Part shown: one piece after another, positions 1-8,508 of the stretch
How the letters are laid out: each line of letters starts with the position of its first letter
Position numbering within the stretch: the first letter of the stretch is position 1
Origin: Acidobacteriaceae bacterium
GTDB lineage: Bacteria; Acidobacteriota; Terriglobia; Terriglobales; Acidobacteriaceae
DNA: 59,717 nucleotides
NCBI GenBank assembly: GCA_903970395.1
Contig: CAJCIM010000133.1
Location: forward strand, 1 to 59,717
Reading direction: 5' to 3'
Made by a program: the position numbers and the translations under genes
Notes under the pieces: generated by a model
Database searches by the model: none
What the model was told of the DNA's origin: nothing
The model's input: only the letters and a program-made list of their open reading frames with translations

Positions 1-489
1 ATCCGCACCGGCCGCGACAAGCAGATGACCAATCCCAGCCGCGCCGCGGGCATGCGCGCTGCACGCCTGGTTCCCGCGGTCGAATACCTCCAGTCGCAGC
101 GTGCCCGCGCGATGATGATGGCCAAGCTCGCGGAGGCGACCGCCGAAGTCGATGTCTACCTCGCGCCCGCCGACCGCAGTGTGACCGGAGCCGACCCGGA
201 CAAGCCCGGAGCTTCCGCGGGCGCGGAAGGCGGCGCCGCCCGCGGGCCCCAGGGTCCGACCATCCGCCATTTCAACATGGCCAACCTCGCCTGCTATCCC
301 GCCCTGGCGCTCCCCAACGGATTCACCGACGCCGGAACGCCCGGCGCCATGATCTTCTATGGCCGCCCATTCACCGAGTCGAAGATCCTCGCCCTCGCCA
401 AGGCATATCAGGACGCCTCCGGCTTCCACCTCAAGCAGCCCAACCTCGACGCTCAGCCCATCCTCTCCCCACCCGCCGAAGCCTCCTGA
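1..489 (+). CDS. Amidase family protein, C-terminal part (5' end outside window)
   Basis: The frame is open from the first base, so this is the last ~162 residues of a longer gene. The visible part fits the C-terminal end of the amidase signature family (GatA-like amidases): a helix with AARLVPAVEYLQ, then MMMAKLAEATAEVDVYLAP, then the conserved end where the region around NMANLACYPALALPNGF leads to a FYGRPFTESKILALAKAYQ helix. The Ser-Ser-Lys catalytic triad of this family lies upstream and is not in the window, so neither activity nor substrate (Glu-tRNA amidotransferase subunit or a free amidase) can be assigned. A Gly/Ala-rich insert lies at about residues 65-85 of the visible part. Confidence 0.75.
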   Translation: MRTGRDKQMTNPSRAAGMRAARLVPAVEYLQSQRARAMMMAKLAEATAEVDVYLAPADRSVTGADPDKPGASAGAEGGAARGPQGPTIRHFNMANLACYPALALPNGFTDAGTPGAMIFYGRPFTESKILALAKAYQDASGFHLKQPNLDAQPILSPPAEAS

Positions 490-995
490 AACTGAATCCG
501 GGTGAATGAATCCGGGGTGCCCAATGTCAGACAGTTTCACCGTCTGACTTGGGGACAATCCTTCATCAAGCCGAGCCACCTCGATCATCCAAACGTCAAG
601 CCTCCCAAAGCTTGGATTCCGATGAGACTCGTGTTCAATGGCGCTCTTGTCGAAGGAGCGAACAGCACCACCAATCCTGCACCCACACGAAGAGCATTCT
701 GAGAATCGCGAGCCCTGCTTCAGGCTGCCACGCGGGAATGAGGACCGCGACTCGATCGTTTGTCGGCGACGTCAGCTCTGGAAAATTCACGTCCAGAGCA
801 GCGCACACGCGTCTCCGAGCGCCCGCACATGGATTTGGTTATCGCGGTTTCATTTTGGGAAATGACCACCTAGCCGTTCCCGCACGACGGCCCGTCAATT
901 TTCACGCCTCCGCCGAAAGTCTTGCCGCAGGCTGGATTCCCGGGGAGGGCTCCAACCTGCGGCACGAAGGTGCAATGCATCCTGCGAATGCGACC
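490..995. other. Intergenic region, no gene recognised
   Basis: About 500 bases lie between the amidase stop and the convergent end of the efflux operon. Short open frames here have no recognisable protein signature. The longest one on the plus strand continues antisense through the outer-membrane-factor gene and is treated as a shadow. The only structure seen is the hairpin at 521-552. Confidence 0.5.
521..552 (+). repeat. Hairpin (possible terminator or interspersed repeat)
   Basis: GTCAGAC at 526-532 and GTCTGAC at 542-548 are perfect inverted repeats around a 9-nt loop. The stem extends by CCAA/TTGG across one bulged T. It begins 32 nt after the amidase stop. No T-run follows, so a classical intrinsic terminator is doubtful. 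The flanks (GGGTGCCC, TTGGGGACAATCC) resemble dispersed elements I associate with acidobacterial genomes, which is inference only. Confidence 0.4.
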
Positions 996-2510
996 TTACT
1001 GCCAGCCGCCACCCAGTGCGTTGTAGAGCTGCACCAGCGTCAGCGCCTCCCCTTGCTGTGCCGTCGCCAGGTTCAACTGCGCCGTATACAGCGCGGTGTC
1101 GTTGGTCAGCACCTCAAGGTAGCTCGTCGCCCCGCCCTGATACCGCATCCGTGCCAGCCGCGACGAGTCCTGCGCGGCAGCCACGAGCTTCTCCTGCTGC
1201 TCGCGATAGACCCGCTGCTTGTTCAGCGCGATCAGCGCATTCGAGACGTCGCGGAAGGCGCCCGCGATCGTCTTCTGATAGTTCAGCAGCATCTCCTCTT
1301 CGGTCGCCTTCGAGAGATTCAGCTGCCCGCGCAGCTTGCCGCCCTCAAAGATGGGCTGCGCCAGCTGGCCGAGCCCGTAGATCGTCCGCGAGTCGCTGCC
1401 GAAGATCGACGGAAAGCTGTTGCCCCCGATGCCGGCCGACGCGCTCAACGAGAGCTGGGGGAAGAACTGCGCCCGCGCAACGCCGATGTTGGCATTCGCG
1501 GACTTCAGCTGCGCCTCAGCCTGCTCGATGTCCGGACGCCGCTCCAGCAGCTGCGAGGGAATCCCCGTCGGCAGGTTCTGCGGAGGCGGCGTCAGCGCGT
1601 TCGGATCGGTATGGGCGATTGGCCCCGGGTTCGCGCCCAGCAGCAGATTCAGCGCGTTCTCTTCCTGCTGCACCTGCTGTTCGAGCTGCGGCAGCTGCGA
1701 GGTCGCCGTGTAGAGCAGCTGCTCCGCCTGCCGCAGGTCGGACATCGGGATCGATCCCGCGCGTTCGAGCGTAGTGTTTAGGTCGACGGCATCCTGCCGC
1801 GCCTTGATGGTGGCCTTGGTAATCTCCACCTCGCGATCCAGCGCGCGCAGTTGGATGTAGTCCGTCACGACCTCCTGCACCAGCGTCATGCGCACCGCGC
1901 GCTGCGCCCAGGTCTGGGCGAGCAGCGTCGCGCGCGCCGCCTCCGTCTGCCGGCGATACAGCCCCCAGAAGTCAGGATTCCACGCCGCGGACAAGCTGAA
2001 CGAGCCTTCCACGAGTGGGCTGCTGAGAGCGCTGGAGTTTGAGTTCGAATTCGAGCTTGAACTGGAGTTGGAGTTCGAGCCGTTCAGCGCGGGAATATCC
2101 GCGCCCACGCCCAGCCCGCCCACGCTCAGGGTAGGGAACTGCCCGGCGCGCGTGACCTGCACTTGCGCCTGCTGCTCCAGCACACGCTGCGCGGCAATGC
2201 GGACGTCGTAGTTATTCGTCAGCGCAGTCCGGATCAGAGCCTGCAGCTCAGGCTCCTGAAACACCTGCGCCCAGGTTTGATCGCCGAGCGAATTCTGCGC
2301 GTCGCCGGGAACGGCCGCATCGTCCGCGCCACGCAGCGTCGGCGGCACAACCACCGCCGGCCGTTTGTAGTTCGGGCCAACCGTGCAGCCCGCGAGCGCG
2401 CTCAGCAACAGCCCGCCCACAGCGGCGGCACACATGCGGCTTAGTCCCTTCTGTTTCAGGTCCATCTGTTTTATGCCCATCTCTTTGACATCCAACGAGG
2501 AGTTCCTCAT
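996..2510 (-). CDS. RND efflux outer-membrane lipoprotein, NodT/OprM family
   Basis: Outer-membrane channel of a tripartite RND exporter. The ATG at 2510 overlaps the pump stop codon as ATGA, giving 504 aa; the longer open frame upstream is antisense to nothing but in-frame shadow of the pump gene. A lipoprotein signal peptide ends in LSALAGC (Cys42, or Cys27 if translation starts at the internal MDLKQKG). The mature start CTVGPNYKRPAV is the classic family opening. Two TolC-like repeats follow, with WWDL-type helices such as DVRIAAQRVLEQQAQVQ and a second half with RRPDIEQAEAQLKSAN. A Ser/Asn-rich stretch (about residues 135-155) is a family-atypical low-complexity insert. It completes the three-gene efflux operon. 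Confidence is high for family and low for substrate. Confidence 0.93.
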   Translation of the reverse strand: MRNSSLDVKEMGIKQMDLKQKGLSRMCAAAVGGLLLSALAGCTVGPNYKRPAVVVPPTLRGADDAAVPGDAQNSLGDQTWAQVFQEPELQALIRTALTNNYDVRIAAQRVLEQQAQVQVTRAGQFPTLSVGGLGVGADIPALNGSNSNSSSSSNSNSNSSALSSPLVEGSFSLSAAWNPDFWGLYRRQTEAARATLLAQTWAQRAVRMTLVQEVVTDYIQLRALDREVEITKATIKARQDAVDLNTTLERAGSIPMSDLRQAEQLLYTATSQLPQLEQQVQQEENALNLLLGANPGPIAHTDPNALTPPPQNLPTGIPSQLLERRPDIEQAEAQLKSANANIGVARAQFFPQLSLSASAGIGGNSFPSIFGSDSRTIYGLGQLAQPIFEGGKLRGQLNLSKATEEEMLLNYQKTIAGAFRDVSNALIALNKQRVYREQQEKLVAAAQDSSRLARMRYQGGATSYLEVLTNDTALYTAQLNLATAQQGEALTLVQLYNALGGGWQ

Positions 2511-5500
2511 GCGTGACCTCCTTGGGTCGGGGTCTGTGGTCCGCCTCCGGCAGCTTTGCCGGCGGCCACTGGATCGAAGTCCGCCTTCGAGTCCATCGTT
2601 GTTCCCTTGCCGCCTCGCGAGAAGCGGTGCGTAAGATACTCGACGACCGAAAAGGTGACAGGGATAAAGATGAGCCCGATGGCGGTCGAGAGGAACATAC
2701 CGCCGATGACCACGGTGCCCAGAATCTGCCGCGAGGCAGCCCCGGCGCCGTGAGCCGTCCACAGCGGCAAGCATCCGAAGATGAAGGCAAGCGCCGTCAT
2801 CACGATCGGCCGGAAGCGCAGCCGGGCTGCGCCGAGTGCGGCCTCCGAGATGCTCTGGCCGCCTTCGTAGTTGGTCTTCGCGAACTCGACGATCAGGATG
2901 GCGTTCTTCGCCGAGAGTCCGATCAGCATGACCAGTCCGATCGTGGCGAAGATGTCGTTCTCGAACGACCGGATGTGCAGCGCGATATACGCGCCGAGAA
3001 TCGCGACCGGCGTGCTCAGCAGCACGCTGAACGGCAGGCTCCAGCTCTCATAGAGAGCCGCCAGGATCAGAAAAACGAACAGCAGCGACAGGGCGAAGAC
3101 AGCCCACGACGGGATGCCAAGCTCCGCCTGCTGCTCCTGGTACGACATGCCGGTGTAGTCGAAGCCTGCGCCCGGCGGCATCGTCTTCTTGAACGTATCC
3201 TCAAGCGCGGCACGGATCTGCCCCGAGCTGTACCCCGGATTCCCCGTGATGTTCAGCTGCGCCGCGTTGAACTCATTGAACCGGTAGACAAACTCAGGGC
3301 CCGTGATCTGCTTCACCTTCACCAGCGACGCCAGCGGAACCTGGCTGCCGTTGGCGCTGCGCACGTAGAACTGATCGATGTTCGAAATGCTCGTGCGCGA
3401 CGTGCCTTCGGCTTCGACGTAGGTCTGCCACTGCCGGCCGAAGCGGTTGAAGTAGTTCACCAGGCTGCCGCCCAGGAACGCCTGCATGGTTGTGTAGACG
3501 TCGGAGAGCTGCACCTGCTGCTGCTCTACCTTTTCGCGGTCGACGTCCACGTAGAGTTGTGGCACGGCAGGATAGTAGGTAGGAATCGCTGCGGCGATAA
3601 TCTGATGGTTTTGCGAGATCGCGCCCAGGTATTTGTAGAGGTTCTGGGTAAGGAATTGAGGATCATTATTGCCGGAGCGGTCTTCGAGCACCATGGAGAC
3701 GCCGCCCGACGTGCCCAGACCGGCAATGGCTGGCGGCGCAAAGGAGAAGGCAATACCCTGTTTGATCCCGCCTAGCGCCTTAGCGAGGTTCAGCTGAACG
3801 GCGTTGAACTGCTCGTCCTTGCTCTTGCGTTGGTCCCAGTCCTTGAGCGTGACGAAGTAGAACGCGTTGTACGTGGACTGTGTACCGGAGAGCAAGCTGA
3901 AGCCGACGACGGAGATAACGCTCTCCACGCCAGGCACCTTGTGGAGTGCCGCTTCTACGTCTGCGGAAGCGGCCGAGGTGCGCTGTAACGAGGCACCCTG
4001 CGGCAGTTGCAGGTTGACGAAAGCGTAGCCCTGATCCTCAGTGGGCAGGAAGCCACCGGGCAGGTGGTCGCCGATCAGCAGAACCAGCGCGCTGACGCCG
4101 AGGATGATGAATACAACGACGATGGACTTGCGCACCAGCCATCCTGAACCGCTGACGTATCCATTGGTCACACGGCCGAATAGATTGTTGAAGCTGTTGA
4201 AGAACTTCTGCACCAGGCCTTTGTTCTTCTTCTTGGGCTTGAGCAACAGGGCGCAGAGCGCGGGGCTGAGGGTGAGCGCGTTGAAGGCCGAAAAGATGAC
4301 CGAGATCGCGATCGTTACGGCAAACTGCTGGTAGAGACGGCCTGTGATGCCGGGAATGAAGGCTGTTGGGATGAATACGGCGGACAGGATGAGAGCGATA
4401 GCGATAACCGGGCTGGAGACCTGCTCCATGGCGGCATAGCTTGCATCGACCGGGCTCATCCCCTCTTCAATGTGGTGCTCGACGGCTTCGACGACCACAA
4501 TGGCGTCATCAACGACCAGACCGATGGCGAGTACGAGGCCGAAGAGCGAGAGCGTGTTGATGGAGAAGCCCAGCATCGGGAAGACGATGAAGGTGCCGAT
4601 GAGCGAGACGGGCACCGCGAGCAGCGGGATCAGCGTCGCGCGCCAGCCCTGGAGGAAGATGTACACGACCAGGATGACAAGCACGAGCGCGATGATGAGC
4701 GTGATGAGGATCTCATGGATACCCGCGTTGACGGCCTTCGTTGTGTCGAGCGGAATGGAAGTCGCGATGTCCGGTGGGAAGCTCGTGGAAAGCGTTGCAA
4801 GCTCGGCCTGGACGTTCTTCGCGGTTTGTACGGCGTTGGAGCCAGGCAACTGGTAAACAGCGAGAACGGCGGCAGGCTTGCCATTGAAGCGGCCGTTCAG
4901 GTTATAGGTCTGCGAACCGAGTTCGAGCCGGGCGACGTCGCGAAGATGAAGCACGGAGCCGTCGGGATTGGAGCGCAGAATGATGTCGCCGAACTCCTTC
5001 TCGGTGATGAGGCGTCCCTGCGTGCGCACGGTGTAGGTCATCTCCTGACCGTTGGGTACAGGTTCGCCGCCGATCTGACCGGAGGGATTCACGTTGTTTT
5101 GCACGGAGAGGGCAGCTGTGATCTGGGGAATCGTAACGCCGAGCTTGGCGAGCTGGTCAGGCTTGACCCATACGCGCAACGCATATGGACCTGCGCCGAA
5201 GACCTGCACGCGCGCCACGCCCTTGACGCGCGTGATGGCGTCCACCATGTTGATGTTGGCGTAGTTTGCAAGAAAGATGCCGTCGTAGGTGGAGTTCGGC
5301 GAGGAAACGGCGAGCAGCATCAGCGGTGAGCTGAGCGACTTGTTTACGGTGAGTCCTGCGATCTGCACGATCGAAGGCAACTGAGACTGCGCCTGCGAGA
5401 CGCGCAGCTGCGACAGGATTTGATCCGTGTCCGAGTTGGTGGCGACGTCGAAGTCCACCGTCAGCTGAGTCAGACCGTTGCTCGCGTTCGTGGACTCCAT

Positions 5501-5731
5501 GTAGTTCATGTTGTCCACGCCGTTCATCTGCTGCTCGATCGGCGTCGCGACTGCTTGCTCCAGCGTCTTGGCATCGGCGCCGGGATACGTCGCCTGCACA
5601 AGAATTTCAGGAGGAACGATGTTTGGGAACTGCGCGGTGGGAAGGCTGAGCATCGATACGACTCCGCCGATCACCATCAGGATCGCAATCACCATGGCCA
5701 CGATGGGCCGGCGAATAAAAAACTTCGACAT
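2507..5731 (-). CDS. RND multidrug efflux pump, HAE1 family (AcrB/MexB-like)
   Basis: Inner-membrane proton-driven pump of 1074 aa, close to the usual ~1040. It begins MSKFFIRRPIVAMVIAI, typical of the family. The proton-relay pair is visible as Asp408-Asp409 in GLVVDDAIVVVE (TM4), and the partner lysine lies in LSAKNAILIVEF (TM10). Large periplasmic loops occupy about residues 40-335 and 560-860. The C-terminus is extended with a Gly/Pro/Thr tail. The start lies 3 nt downstream of the adaptor stop and the stop overlaps the outer-membrane-factor start by 4 nt, so the three genes are almost certainly one transcript. HAE1 pumps expel hydrophobic or amphiphilic compounds; the actual substrates here are unknown. 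Confidence 0.97.
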   Translation of the reverse strand: MSKFFIRRPIVAMVIAILMVIGGVVSMLSLPTAQFPNIVPPEILVQATYPGADAKTLEQAVATPIEQQMNGVDNMNYMESTNASNGLTQLTVDFDVATNSDTDQILSQLRVSQAQSQLPSIVQIAGLTVNKSLSSPLMLLAVSSPNSTYDGIFLANYANINMVDAITRVKGVARVQVFGAGPYALRVWVKPDQLAKLGVTIPQITAALSVQNNVNPSGQIGGEPVPNGQEMTYTVRTQGRLITEKEFGDIILRSNPDGSVLHLRDVARLELGSQTYNLNGRFNGKPAAVLAVYQLPGSNAVQTAKNVQAELATLSTSFPPDIATSIPLDTTKAVNAGIHEILITLIIALVLVILVVYIFLQGWRATLIPLLAVPVSLIGTFIVFPMLGFSINTLSLFGLVLAIGLVVDDAIVVVEAVEHHIEEGMSPVDASYAAMEQVSSPVIAIALILSAVFIPTAFIPGITGRLYQQFAVTIAISVIFSAFNALTLSPALCALLLKPKKKNKGLVQKFFNSFNNLFGRVTNGYVSGSGWLVRKSIVVVFIILGVSALVLLIGDHLPGGFLPTEDQGYAFVNLQLPQGASLQRTSAASADVEAALHKVPGVESVISVVGFSLLSGTQSTYNAFYFVTLKDWDQRKSKDEQFNAVQLNLAKALGGIKQGIAFSFAPPAIAGLGTSGGVSMVLEDRSGNNDPQFLTQNLYKYLGAISQNHQIIAAAIPTYYPAVPQLYVDVDREKVEQQQVQLSDVYTTMQAFLGGSLVNYFNRFGRQWQTYVEAEGTSRTSISNIDQFYVRSANGSQVPLASLVKVKQITGPEFVYRFNEFNAAQLNITGNPGYSSGQIRAALEDTFKKTMPPGAGFDYTGMSYQEQQAELGIPSWAVFALSLLFVFLILAALYESWSLPFSVLLSTPVAILGAYIALHIRSFENDIFATIGLVMLIGLSAKNAILIVEFAKTNYEGGQSISEAALGAARLRFRPIVMTALAFIFGCLPLWTAHGAGAASRQILGTVVIGGMFLSTAIGLIFIPVTFSVVEYLTHRFSRGGKGTTMDSKADFDPVAAGKAAGGGPQTPTQGGHA

Positions 5732-5734
5732 GGA

Positions 5735-6928
5735 TCAGCTCCCCTGTATCGTCTGTGCGCTTGGCGCGTTCAACGAGGTGTCCGGCTGTGTGGAGACCTT
5801 TATGCCATCCTTGACCTTGTCGAGACCTTCGGTGATGACGGTGTCGCCACTCTGCACGCCACTCGAGATGATGATGTTTGTCCCAACCTGCGCGCCGAGC
5901 TGTACGTTGCGGATGCGCGCCACATTGTCCGTGCCGACGACGTAGACCTGGTTGATGCCTTGCAGCTCCGTAACTGCGCGCTGTGGCACCAGAATGGCGT
6001 TATGCGCTACCTGAGTCTGCGCACTGATGCGACCGAACTGGCCGGGCCGGAGCACGTTGCCGGGATTCGCGAACTGCGCCGCGATGCGGAGACTGCCCGT
6101 CTGTGCACTTACGCTACGGTCGACGAAGATGATGCGCCCCGTCTGCGGATAGACCTGTCCATTGGACAGTGTGAGCTTCAGCGGGATCGCATCGCCGGCG
6201 TTCAGAAGGTCAGCGCGGCCACCCTGCTTCGCCTTTGTCACCAGTGCGAGATACTCCTGTTCGCTGATGGAGAAGTACACCTTGAGCGGGTTCAGCTGAG
6301 AGACCTCAGTAAGCACCGAAGTCGGGCTAACGAGATTGCCCACCTGCACCGTCGCCTGGCCGGCAATACCATCAATCAACGAACGAACTTTGGTGAAGCC
6401 GACGTTTAGCTGCGCCGCATCTACTTGGGCCTCCGCCGATACCACCGATGCCTTGTCGGATGCCAGCGTCTGCGTCTCGGTATCAAGCTGGCTCTGCGCA
6501 ATGGCGTGCGCTTCAGCGAGCGGCGTATCGCGCTTCACATTGATTTCGTCGAGCGCCACCTTGGCCTCGGCCTGCGCAACTTGGCCCTTCGCCTGATCCA
6601 GCGTGGCCTGGAAGGGGCGTGGGTCGATCTCAAAGAGGACCTGGCCCTTGCCGACCTGGCTGCCCTCCTTGTAATCCTGGCGAATCAGGTAGCCGGAGAC
6701 CTGTGGCTGAATCTGGGCATTCACAAACCCATCTGTCAGTGCCACCCACTCGCCGGTCAACGGAACGTCCTGCTCGGATGCTTTGGCTACCTGCACAGGC
6801 AAGGCCTCCCCGGCTCCTGGCATGGCTCCAGCAGGTGCGGGTTTGCATCCGGTGAAAAACAATAGTGATACGGCACTCAAGCTGGCAGCTGTTACAGCAG
6901 CTTTCAGCGGTCGATAGCGATAAAACAT
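5735..6928 (-). CDS. RND efflux periplasmic adaptor (membrane fusion protein)
   Basis: Periplasmic adaptor joining pump and channel, 397 aa from the ATG at 6928. An AGAGGT ribosome site sits about 9 nt before it; an upstream in-frame TTG at 6967 falls closer to the operator and is less likely. The lipobox LLFFTGC places the lipidated Cys at 28. Domain order fits MFP: biotinyl-lipoyl half (QIQPQVSGYLIRQDYKEGS), alpha-hairpin (about 90-165; QAKGQVAQAEAKVALDE), second lipoyl half (GIAGQATVQVGNLVS), beta-barrel and membrane-proximal domain (GVQSGDTVITEGLDKVKDG). It is the first gene of the operon, divergent from the TetR-type regulator. Confidence 0.95.
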   Translation of the reverse strand: MFYRYRPLKAAVTAASLSAVSLLFFTGCKPAPAGAMPGAGEALPVQVAKASEQDVPLTGEWVALTDGFVNAQIQPQVSGYLIRQDYKEGSQVGKGQVLFEIDPRPFQATLDQAKGQVAQAEAKVALDEINVKRDTPLAEAHAIAQSQLDTETQTLASDKASVVSAEAQVDAAQLNVGFTKVRSLIDGIAGQATVQVGNLVSPTSVLTEVSQLNPLKVYFSISEQEYLALVTKAKQGGRADLLNAGDAIPLKLTLSNGQVYPQTGRIIFVDRSVSAQTGSLRIAAQFANPGNVLRPGQFGRISAQTQVAHNAILVPQRAVTELQGINQVYVVGTDNVARIRNVQLGAQVGTNIIISSGVQSGDTVITEGLDKVKDGIKVSTQPDTSLNAPSAQTIQGS

Positions 6929-6987
6929 AAAGGTGTGACCTCTAATAGGTGAGATAGCCGCGCTCAAATCTCTCTTCTATTGAAAAC

Positions 6988-7001
6988 ATACATGCATGTA
7001 T
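6988..7001. promoter_or_regulatory. Candidate TetR/AcrR-type operator in divergent promoter
   Basis: ATACATGCATGTAT is a perfect 14-bp palindrome centred between 6994 and 6995, inside the 106-bp gap between the adaptor ATG (6928) and the regulator ATG (7035). AcrR-type repressors are known to bind TACAT-rich inverted repeats in exactly this position. An ATG inside the palindrome (6996) is in frame with the regulator but would place the operator in the coding region, which favours the 7035 start. Confidence 0.6.
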
Positions 7002-7034
7002 ATATGCTCTACAGATGCCGGGCGGTGCAAAAAG

Positions 7035-7679
7035 ATGGCTGAAAAGACAAAAGAAATTACTGAAGAGGAGACCGCGCCCAAGTCGGGACTTCAGGCCCTC
7101 CGCTCAGAACGTACTCGTGCTGCACTTCTGGCCGCCGCGGAAAAGATATTTGCTCGTGATGGCTTTGAGGCTTCCAGGATTGAGGATATCGCAGCAGAAG
7201 CTGGCCGCAGCCGCGGTGCCTTCTATGCCAACTTCCTGAACAAGACCGACGTCTTTCTGGAACTTCGCGCTCGAGCCATGCAGAAGAGGGCGCGTGAAAT
7301 CCGGATGCGTCTCAGCAGAGCCTCGGACGAAGCCGCACGAACCGCAGCCGTGAATCTGCATATCATCGAGCAGATCTGCGACACGCAGTCGCTGCTGCTC
7401 CAGATTGAGTTCAAGCTCTTCGCTCTGCGTCATCCGGAGATGCTCGCCGAACTCGCTGAAAAGCATCTCGAAGCCAGCACCCGGGTTCATGAACAGGAAC
7501 TCTCCGAATACTTCTCCCATCTCTCCGACGTTGAGCCGATGCGACGCAAGACTCTCGCCATCGAAGCCCTGCTTGAAGGCTTTGCCTTGAATGCACTCTT
7601 CAGCCCTCAGATACTTGATCGCCAATACCTGGAAACGCTCATGCCCGGATTGCTCGGCGAAGTTCTCCCGACGCCCTGA
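7035..7679 (+). CDS. TetR/AcrR family transcriptional regulator
   Basis: Probable repressor of the divergent RND efflux operon, 214 aa from ATG 7035. The N-terminal helix-turn-helix spans about residues 25-70: LRSERTRAALLAAAEKIFAR, then IEDIAAEAGRSRGAFYANF, the recognition-helix signature of the family, followed by the usual KTDVFLEL. The rest is an all-helical ligand-binding and dimerisation domain (for example LQIEFKLFALRHPEMLAEL). The ATG at 6996 would add 13 residues encoded by the operator-like palindrome and is disfavoured. Divergent placement next to adaptor-pump-channel genes is the standard AcrR/TtgR arrangement; drug ligands cannot be inferred. Confidence 0.93.
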   Translation: MAEKTKEITEEETAPKSGLQALRSERTRAALLAAAEKIFARDGFEASRIEDIAAEAGRSRGAFYANFLNKTDVFLELRARAMQKRAREIRMRLSRASDEAARTAAVNLHIIEQICDTQSLLLQIEFKLFALRHPEMLAELAEKHLEASTRVHEQELSEYFSHLSDVEPMRRKTLAIEALLEGFALNALFSPQILDRQYLETLMPGLLGEVLPTP

Positions 7680-7745
7680 GGCTATTTGCGCCTCCTCTCT
7701 TCCCGCACAGCACGGATGGTTGAACTAACAGGTTAGGGAGCTGCG

Positions 7746-8410
7746 GTGGCCGAAACGCGGTATGGAGGTACGAACGCAGCTCAGGCGGTCGTGGGCGTAC
7801 TTACGGGAGTCGTAAATCCATCCGGCCGCTTGCCTATCACCTTTCCCAAGGCCGATGCAGATCTTCCACATCCTGTACTCACGACGCCACCTCCAGCTTC
7901 GACAGAGGACTTCTATGGGGCCGCGGGTGAAGAGCACGACCGCTCAGGCCTTCCAAAGTTCGATGTGAACTATGACGAAGGTCATCTGGTCGGTACAAGT
8001 GGTATGCGGCGAAGGGGAAACAGGTGTTGTTTCCGCTCGGCCATGGTCTGTCCTACACAACGTTCACGTTCACCGGCCTGCAGGTGTCGCCAGGCGGAAG
8101 CTCGGCACTGGTGACCGTGAGCAATACCGAGTCGCGCGCGGGAAGAGCCGTGGCGGAGCTGTACGCGTCCTTGCTGTCCCCAGCGGGTGGACTGGACCGG
8201 TTAGTTGGCTGGGCAGCCGTGAACCTGCAGCCAAATGAGAGCCGCGAGGTGACGATAGCCATTGAGCCGCTCACTCTGGCGGCCTATGACATCAAGAGCA
8301 AACGGTTTGTGAGATCGTCAGGCAGATACACCTTTCATTCGGGCAGCACGTCCATTGATCTGCCGGCGGTTGAGGCGGTCTTGTTGGCAGGACAGGATAG
8401 GGTTCCATGA
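7746..8410 (+). pseudogene. GH3 beta-glucosidase-like C-terminal remnant, frameshifted
   Basis: Two plus-strand frames together spell the C-terminal ~220 residues of a glycoside hydrolase family 3 enzyme. Frame one reads GGTNAAQAVVGVLTG, NPSGRLPITFPK and FDVNYDEGHLVG. Frame two continues KWYAAKGKQVLFPLGHGLSYT and a fibronectin-III-like domain to the stop. The break is at about 7995, where one T appears to be missing (GGTACAAG where GGTTACAAG would restore YKWY). A stop at 7734-7736 lies just upstream in frame one, and the catalytic (beta/alpha)8 and nucleophile domains are absent. It is a dead fragment, one of three glycan-related remnants around the LacI gene. Confidence 0.8.
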
Positions 8411-8508
8411 GAGCCGCTTCAAAGTCCGTGTCCTGAAGATATTGCGGGACAGACGCTTTGAACAGCAGATCCCAAGCGACGTGCGACTGTGCCTTTGGCA
8501 ACTCTGTT

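Noticed and set aside
549-1781. 410-aa open frame on the plus strand
   Set aside because: It is antisense to the outer-membrane-factor gene, Arg-rich and without family signature; it arises from codon bias of the real gene.
2513-6409. Several long plus-strand frames opposite the efflux operon
   Set aside because: They mirror the pump and adaptor genes and have His/Arg/Asp-rich, repeat-free sequence typical of antisense shadows.
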